From Dermatemys mawii (lineage: Eukaryota; Chordata; Testudines; Dermatemydidae): a DNA stretch of 64,000 nucleotides. Of the stretch, positions 58,448-64,000 are shown in pieces (within the stretch, counting starts at the first letter, position 1; each line of letters starts with the position of its first letter). Position numbers and translations under genes: made by a program. The stretch covers positions 16,975,327 through 17,039,326 of the forward strand of contig ML677358.1 in the NCBI GenBank assembly GCA_007922305.1, given 5' to 3'. The notes under the pieces were generated by a model that saw only the letters and a list, made by a program, of their open reading frames with translations, was not told the DNA's origin and searched no databases.

Positions 58448-58625
58448 GCTGCAGTTTCTCCATCTGTTGAGTCCCCGGTTAGGATTCTTCTAATTTGATT
58501 TGGAAAATATGTCCTCCTGGGGAGGGACTGACTACTAAGTGTTTGCATAGGTTCTAGCACATGAGGGCCCATCCTTAGCTGGTCCTTAGGCACTACTGTA
58601 ATAAATACGATTAATAATAATAATC
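58448..58625 (+). mobile_element. MIR/L2-type tail fragment
   Basis: CTGCAGTTTCTCCATCTGTT at the left, then CCTCCTGGGGAGGGACTGAC, GTTCTAGCACATGAGGGCCC, CACTACTGTAATAAATACGA and an AATAATAATAAT end. This is the shared CORE-SINE/L2 3' end, as at 19.4 and 29.4 kb. Confidence 0.55.
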
Positions 58626-58720
58626 CTGATAGTACATTTTTAAAAAGAATTTTCTTGTTGCAGAAGGCACTGAGTTGGCCATCGTAGAAACTTCCTGTTA
58701 TCCACAAAAGCTACAGCAAA

Positions 58721-59007
58721 GGGCTGGGTTACACTGAGGAGTGGGGGTTCGAACTAAGATACACAACTCCAGCTACACTATTCGCGTAGCTGAAGTCAGC
58801 ATATCTTAGTTCGACTTATCTGGCCGTCCCCCTGGCAGCAGGTTGACCGGGGACACTCTCCCACCGACTCTGCCTATCCTCCTGCTGAGGTGGAGTTACA
58901 GGCGTCAATTCCAGGATCAATTTATCACATCTAGATTAGACGCGATAAATCGATCCCTGATACATCAAACACTACCCACTGATCCGGTGAGTAGCGTAGC
59001 CGTATCC
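58721..59007. mobile_element. PIF/Harbinger-like MITE, inverted relative to the 21.5 and 28.8 kb copies
   Basis: AAA occurs at 58718-58720 and 59008-59010, a 3-bp duplication. The termini are GGGCTGGGTTACACTGAGG and, in reverse, GGATACGGCTACGCTACTC. A hairpin pairs CTAAGATACACAACTCCAGC with GCTGAAGTCAGCATATCTTA (58756-58811), and TAGATTAGACGCGATAAATC (58931-58950) matches the copies at 21.5 and 28.8 kb in the opposite orientation. Confidence 0.78.
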
Positions 59008-59010
59008 AAA

Positions 59011-60552
59011 GACAGTGACTTGCAAGATTTCTCACACTACCCGCAAAGCAGTTTACCTAACTGTATATCAGGCCAGATCTTCAGTTGATGTCAATCAGCA
59101 TTAGTCCATGGATTTCTAGGAATGAAGGAGCTGGTCCACTATCGCAAGCGGTGGTGAATCCTTGGTTCATCTTCCAGCCATAATCAGTCCTTGGTCTCTG
59201 CTGACTCCCCACGGGTGCCAGTTAGATCAGTGGTTTTTGTGCTGTGTCCATCAGACTCCTTGGATTTGGATTGCCATCTTGTTGGATGATACCAATTTGT
59301 GGTCACTGCTGAGTTGGATTTCAAGTGATAAGAGGGAGACTTGTTTTCTCACTACCTACCAATACAATCATCCCTATGGTATCTTAGTATTTCACCTACT
59401 CCAAGGGATTCCTTAGTTGCAGCTTTATTTGGTTTATTTCTAAATAATTCTGTCCTTTGAGAACACCTGATGCTTTTATGCTATTCACTCACAATGCCTA
59501 TTTCCCTTCCTTCAATGTTAGTATCAGAATTCACATTCTAATTCTCTCTTGTGACCAGAGGAGCCATAGAACTAAATTTTCTGGCCATTCCTTTCCATCT
59601 TCCAAAGTTCACAGGGAACACTTGTGCTAATTGAGGCTCTCTGAGCATTATGCCAGGGATGTGTCCTGACCTTTTTGGGATTCAGCTGATTTGAGAGAGA
59701 AGAAGCTAGCAACACACAATGGGGAGTAAATTGAGAAATGACTGCAGCGGCATTAGGTAAACCTTCCTTTCCTTAGTCTGCTGCAGAGATAGTGTTTTAC
59801 ATTGTGTTTCACCACTTACGGTACCAGTTGCTGACAAATTGATAGCAGATTCCGGAGTGTGCGTTTGGTATAGAACCACTTTCTCTTTAAATCACTGACT
59901 TCACGCTTAGAAAGGAATTGATAACACTACAGTATTTTATCAGTATTTATCAATAGAGAAAGCCAAACACAGCAAAACCTAGATTGGAATTCCTGATGAT
60001 TCATGTCATGTCCACCGGAGACAGCTAAAGTTCAACAATTCATAATGTTCACAGGAGACAGCTAAGGTTCGGGTTAGGAATACAGAGGAGGATTTAGGTG
60101 TAAGCTGCTGTTGGAGTATAGCAGATCATCAGAAATGTGCGCATGAGTACAAGGTAGCTGGTTAATCCAGCCCTCTTTGCTGGGGGGCATAGTAAGCTGC
60201 ACCTGGTCCCTATTCAGCTTGACCAACTGCATCTCTGCAACTTAACAGGAGAATTGTTTGGTCCGTCTGCACAGGATTCACTGAACAGCTTAGAAAAGGG
60301 GAGGAGGCTGCACATGAGAATGACCTGCTGCCAATGGGAGACTCAGTGAACGGGCTAGCGCAGGATTAACAGGTCTCTCTGAGGACTTGTGCTTGAATTC
60401 AAAGCTGGATCTGGCGAGCTGCATCACCTGAGCCTGCAGGATTTGTCCAGGGCATTGGATCTAATGCCCCACATTTTGTGACGTTTTCCAGGATGTGTTA
60501 TCCACAAGGTGTCGGGATCTTGAATTTCTGTCTCAGCTCAAATGTGTTAGAG
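59011..60552. other. Unannotated DNA
   Basis: Nothing recognised except a small tandem duplication near 59997-60075: TCAT...TCCACCGGAGACAGCTAAAG, then TTCACAGGAGACAGCTAAGG. Confidence 0.35.
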
Positions 60553-60726
60553 CAGTGGTTCTCAGCTAGGGGTATGTGTACCCCTGGGGGTAAGCAGAAG
60601 TCTTTCAGGGCAATGGTTCTCAACCAGGGGTATGTGTACCCCTGGGGGTAAGCAGAAGTCTTTCAGGGCAATGGTTCTCAACCAGGGGTATGTGTACCCC
60701 TGGGGGTAAGCAGAGGTCTTTCAGGG
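60553..60726. repeat. Three tandem 58-bp copies of a hAT 5' terminus
   Basis: Units start at 60553, 60611 and 60669 and are 58 bases each, all with GGGGTATGTGTACCCCTGGG and AGCAGA(A/G)GTCTTTCAGGG. Units 2 and 3 are almost identical; unit 1 differs at a few positions (CAGTGG, CAGCTA). Each unit begins with the transposon terminus CA(A/G)TGGTTCTC. Confidence 0.97.
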
Positions 60727-61075
60727 CAGGGATTCTCAACCTTTTTCTTTCTGACCACCCCCCAACATATTATGAAAACTCACTTGTGCCACAAGAACTG
60801 TTTTTCTGCACATAAAAGCCAGCGTTAGGGGGTAGCAAGCAGGGTAACTGCCCAGGGCCCCATGTCACCAAGGAGCCCACGAAGCTAAATTGCTCAGGCT
60901 TCGGCTTCAGCCCCGGGTGGCAGGGCTCAGGGCCCTGGGCTTCAGCCCCATTTGATGCGTCTTTGGCTTTTTGCCCTGGGCCCCAACAGGTCTAATGCTG
61001 GCCCTGCTTGGTGGACTCCCTGAAACCTGCTTGCGCCCCCCTAGGTCTCCGTGGGCCCCTGGTTGAGAACCACTG
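60727..61075. mobile_element. hAT MITE (inner), 349 bp
   Basis: Starts CAGGGATTCTCAACCTTTTT and ends CTGGTTGAGAACCACTG. Flanked by TTTCAGGG (60719-60726) and TTCCAGAG (61076-61083), six of eight matching. Removing it rejoins the outer element's AGGTCTTTCAGGG and GTACATCAACTC. It holds a further inverted pair, GCCAGCGTTAG (60818) and CTAATGCTGGC (60992-61002), which may be a third, older nested unit. Confidence 0.9.
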
Positions 61076-61416
61076 TTCCAGAGTACATCAACTCATTTAG
61101 AAATTTGCCTAGTTTTTACAACAGCACGTAAACAGCACTAGTGAAGTCCAGTACAAACTCAAATTTCATATGGACAATGACTTGTTTATATTGCTCTGTA
61201 TACCATATGTTGAAATCCAATATTTATATCCCAGTTGATTTATTTCATAGTTCTATGGTAAAAATGAGAACGTCAGCAATTTTTCAGTCCTAGAGTGCCC
61301 TGTTACTTTTGTATTGTTATGTCTGATTTTGTGAGCAAGTCATTTTTAAGTGAAGTGAAACAAGACAAATCGGTCTCCTGAAAGGGGGACAGTAGTTTGG
61401 AAAGTTTGAGACCATG

Positions 61417-61694
61417 CTTCATATCAGCAGCACCTTGTCCGCAAATGCTGCACTGGAGCACTGCGGTGACTGCTCCCTTAGAGATGAGAGCATGCTCCTC
61501 CCGTGTTCCCTAGCAGCACTCTGGGACAGGAACTTGGAGGGGGAGAGCCATCTGTCGAGTTACTCACACCCCTCTCTGCAGCACTCTGGGTTCTTCCTGG
61601 AGATCCCCTGACTGAGTGGAGCTCTGACTGTTGTTGAGCGTTCATCCCCTTCACTTACTGGGAGTGCTGCGTCTGTGTAAATAGCACTTACATG
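61417..61694. other. Unannotated DNA
   Basis: A plus-strand frame of 65 codons at 61414-61611 has no motif; nothing else is recognised. Confidence 0.3.
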
Positions 61695-61890
61695 CACACC
61701 ATTTACGTAGCATCTGAGCATCTCATAATCTGTGGTCAGGTGGGGAAGCCATTGTACAGATGCGGAGCTGAGGCACCAAGAGACAGAGTGACTTGCCCAG
61801 GGTTGTGCAGGAAGTGTGTGGCAGAGCAGGGACTCTGAATACAGGTCTCCCAGGTCCTAGGCTAGTGGTCTCAACACTGGGTGATCCTTC
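61695..61890 (-). mobile_element. MIR/CORE-SINE, minus strand
   Basis: The plus strand carries the reverse complement of a MIR in order: ATCTGAGCATCTCATAATCT, CAGATGCGGAGCTGAGGCAC, GTGACTTGCCCAGGGTTGTG, GTGGCAGAGCAGGGACTCTG and CAGGTCTCCCAGGTCCTAGG. It is better preserved than the other MIRs in the window. Confidence 0.82.
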
Positions 61891-63162
61891 TTGTCTGTGT
61901 CTGTAGGCTCAGGATGCCCATCCCATGAGAGCGGCGTCTTCCTCCGTGCTGGAGTTGGTGTACGTGTTGCCATCCCTGTTGCTCGTTCCTCTGATCCCTT
62001 CCCCTCCTCTTGGGCTCTTTCTCTACCTCACACTCAAGAATCCAGGCCAGGATTTTACTGCTCTTTTACAGAAAAGCGAAGCAGCAAGCCTGTCCTTCTG
62101 TTATCCCTTCCTGTGAATTATTTACAAACCACTCCTTGCTGACCTTCCCAGCCCTTGGCGTATTGGGGCCAGTTCTAGGGATGCTCAACTGGGGCATTAT
62201 GATCTCGGCTCAATACGCCCGTTCAGAGAGAGGGTTTCCTCTTTCTGACCAGGGCTGAATTGGATGCTCCCATCTCGACGCTCATGGCTACGCTCCACAA
62301 TCCAGATGTCCTGCGAGCAGCATTTCTCTGGCCGGGAGAGATGGGGCAGTAGTAAGGGAGGGAGAGATGTGCTTGTGTGTCTGTTGCTTTGACAACTGAC
62401 TGCCCCATTCTGTCCTCTTGGATCCTTGCCTCACCTCTGAGAATCGAGGGAACGGAGGGCACAGTGTTGGTGTGCTTCAAAAATGAAATTCCTGATCTGC
62501 CTCTTAAATTACTCTTAAACCACTAATTCTCTCTACCCCAAACTCTAAAATCTTTCTTGGAGGGAAATGTCATCCAGTAGCGAGAATATGGACATGTTTC
62601 TTTGGGACTCAGATTTGAGCTCTAGATTCCATACATGTACCAGCTGGGTCATCCACTCTAGTATCCTAGGAGACAAAATTCCCTCTCGTTCCTGTAGCTT
62701 GTCTTGGGTGTTTGATTCGCCTTTATCTTTCGGTGAAGAGTCTTCTTGGCAGGTCCAGTGCCTGAATGGTAGTGAAGAGTCTAGCTTGGCAATTTCACCT
62801 TCAGAGATGGGGACACTTGTACTGAGAGATTGCCGGCAGTGGTGTGCTGGTCCCATGGCACAGGGGTTGTGAGGTGGATGGAGTAAGTAGAGTTTCCCTA
62901 TCTCTACTTCCTAGGATTCTTTAGCCTACTTTAAATCCAGCAGCTTGTTCTCATAGAAGCGCTCTCTTTCTCTGATTGTCACATCTTGTGTGTATGCCCC
63001 TCCCCACGCACACTCCCCAGGGGCCCAGTGCGACAGTCCCCTACAGTCAAGTAAGCTTTGTGGAGTCCCACATTTCAGTCCCCTCAGGTATGGGGAGGGG
63101 GTTCTCCTGGGGAAACGATTCTGCAGCCTAACTGATCAACCTGACGTATGGAATAGGCCAGA
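61891..63162. other. Unannotated DNA with one open minus-strand frame
   Basis: Between 62545 and 62856 the minus strand has a 103-codon frame with a mixed, soluble-protein-like composition. The plus strand also has 101 open codons. No splice acceptor or donor fits well and I do not recognise the peptide. The rest of the stretch shows nothing. Confidence 0.3.
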
Positions 63163-63270
63163 GTTTTATTTGTTAAGCACCATCCATGTGCTGGGTGCTC
63201 TTGCTTCCAACACAAAAATAGCTAAAGGCAGGCCCTGCCCCACAGAGCTGGTGGTCTGGGCAGCCGGGAT
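63163..63270 (+). mobile_element. L2-type LINE fragment
   Basis: TTTTATTTGTTAAGCACCAT, CCATGTGCTGGGTGCTC, AAATAGCTAAAGGCAGGCCC and TGCCCCACAGAGCTGGTGGT follow the order of the L2 3' UTR. Short and decayed. Confidence 0.6.
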
Positions 63271-64000
63271 ATAGCAGATGGAAACCCCGGGGACTCCAGG
63301 GAATGGTGAGAATTTGATTTGGAAATTTTCATCCCATCTCTTTTGATAAATTGCTTTCTTGTGGGTTTTTAAAAGAGACTTGAATGGAGAGGTTCTCGGT
63401 GTGGGACGGAGAGGGAGGTTTCTGTGTAGGGGAAGGCCAAGAGGTCTTTTGGATTTTGATTTTTTGGGCGGGGTGCGCTAGGTGCTTAATCTTCAAGTAC
63501 TGTTGATGAATGTTTTGGTGAATCTCTTGCTCTGACCTTCATTATCGCTTCCCCAGCTAATATTAAGTGCAATACCAACCCTGACACAATTTCCCATCTC
63601 CGCTTTAGGCACTGTAGGTAAAGTTCTTATTAACAGAGGAACCACAGGGGATTCTGATTGAGCTGTTACCTCTGATTGTCACACTGGCTTAAAGATAAGG
63701 TTATGCTTAGGGTATACTGTCCATTTCTCCCCATGCATTTCACTCCGCTATAAAATGCTCCTCATATAGAGACTTTTCCATTACAGAACAGCTTTAACTG
63801 AGCTTTGGAATTAAAAAGTGTCTGTGTAAGATTGACCTCCTAGAGGGTCAGTGCATGAGGCGACAAATACATCGGCTATTAGAGAGGGTGGTATTTCAGA
63901 ATGGAACTTTAGGGTGAGTTGCGTGGAAATTAGAGTCCCATTCTGCGGGCATAGCATCAAGATAACTTACCCAAAAGAAGTACAGTAAGATGCTTTTGCC
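63271..64000. other. Unannotated DNA
   Basis: Nothing recognised. Confidence 0.3.

Larger units (their letters stand above)
60553..61416. mobile_element. hAT non-autonomous transposon (outer), with a nested hAT
   Basis: The left terminus CAGTGGTTCTCAGCTAGGGG and right end TTTGGAAAGTTTGAGACCATG are inverted. The body after the inner insertion continues in order: GAGTACATCAACTCATTTAG, ACAATGACTTGTTTATATTG, AAAATGAGAACGTCAGCAAT and CTCCTGAAAGGGGGACAGTA. The left end is present three times in tandem. Flanking 8-mers TGTTAGAG and CTTCATAT do not match, so either the right edge is eroded or the left end was altered. I recognise the body as a common turtle hAT. Confidence 0.8.

Noticed and set aside
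1..64000. CRISPR array, operon, phage, rRNA or other prokaryotic system
   Set aside because: No regularly spaced identical repeats with unique spacers and no closely packed genes. The 58-bp and 74-bp tandem repeats have no spacers and lie inside transposons. The repeats are those of an amniote genome.

Overview
The window is vertebrate nuclear DNA with no recognisable conserved protein-coding gene. The organism is most likely a turtle, or a close sauropsid. The evidence is the mixture of repeats: CR1 LINE pieces ending in the ATTCTATGATTCTAT tail, old MIR/L2 (CORE-SINE type) pieces, Penelope-like retroelements with a GIY-YIG endonuclease, several hAT and Harbinger MITE families with low-copy palindromic interiors, and solo LTRs. 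I recognise many of these families from memory as typical of turtle genomes; no database search was run. No bacterial, phage, CRISPR, operon or tRNA/rRNA gene is present. The open reading frames are short, lie on both strands, and mostly lie inside repeats or unremarkable sequence.

Layout. 0-10 kb: a hAT-like MITE (1.08-1.51 kb), a SINE/CR1 tail (2.3-2.5 kb), one weak candidate terminal exon (2.85 kb), a Harbinger-like and a mariner/Tigger-like MITE almost back to back (5.42-6.11 kb), and a short hAT element with a perfect 8-bp target duplication (9.27 kb). 10-20 kb: two fold-back repeats, a minus-strand solo LTR (11.15-12.44 kb), a decayed Penelope-like element (12.44-14.85 kb) whose reverse transcriptase is split by a 219-bp hAT element, and a MIR split by a 724-bp hAT element (18.5-19.4 kb). 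20-32 kb: a tiny head-to-head Penelope tail (21.1 kb), two Harbinger-like MITEs (21.5 and 28.8 kb), a plus-strand LTR (24.0-24.7 kb), and MIR, L2 and fold-back pieces. 31.5-33.8 kb: a minus-strand CR1 fragment interrupted by an unrecognised repeat, whose second copy abuts a long inverted repeat; this is the least explained structure here.

34-50 kb: mostly unannotated DNA, plus a degenerate pyrimidine-rich minisatellite (36.3 kb), a CR1/SINE tail (38.85 kb), hAT elements at 42.8, 45.4 (with a 74-bp tandem repeat) and 48.6 kb, and a minus-strand solo LTR with a MITE inside it (47.3-48.5 kb). 50-64 kb: a Penelope-like copy with an open GIY-YIG frame and an inverted 5' end (50.88-51.82 kb), further MITEs, a CR1 ORF1 esterase relic (54.5-55.1 kb), two more hAT elements with clear target duplications (53.9 and 56.2 kb), a Harbinger-like MITE (58.7 kb), and a nested hAT pair whose outer element carries three tandem copies of its own first 58 bases (60.55-61.42 kb).

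The window reads as an intron or intergenic desert shaped by layered transposition. The strongest results are exact insertion junctions, which give a relative order of events. I found no convincing new biological system. The best candidates for something undescribed are the repeat/hairpin complex at 32.1-33.75 kb, the inverted 5' ends shared by two separate Penelope-like copies, and the self-repeated hAT terminus at 60.55 kb.
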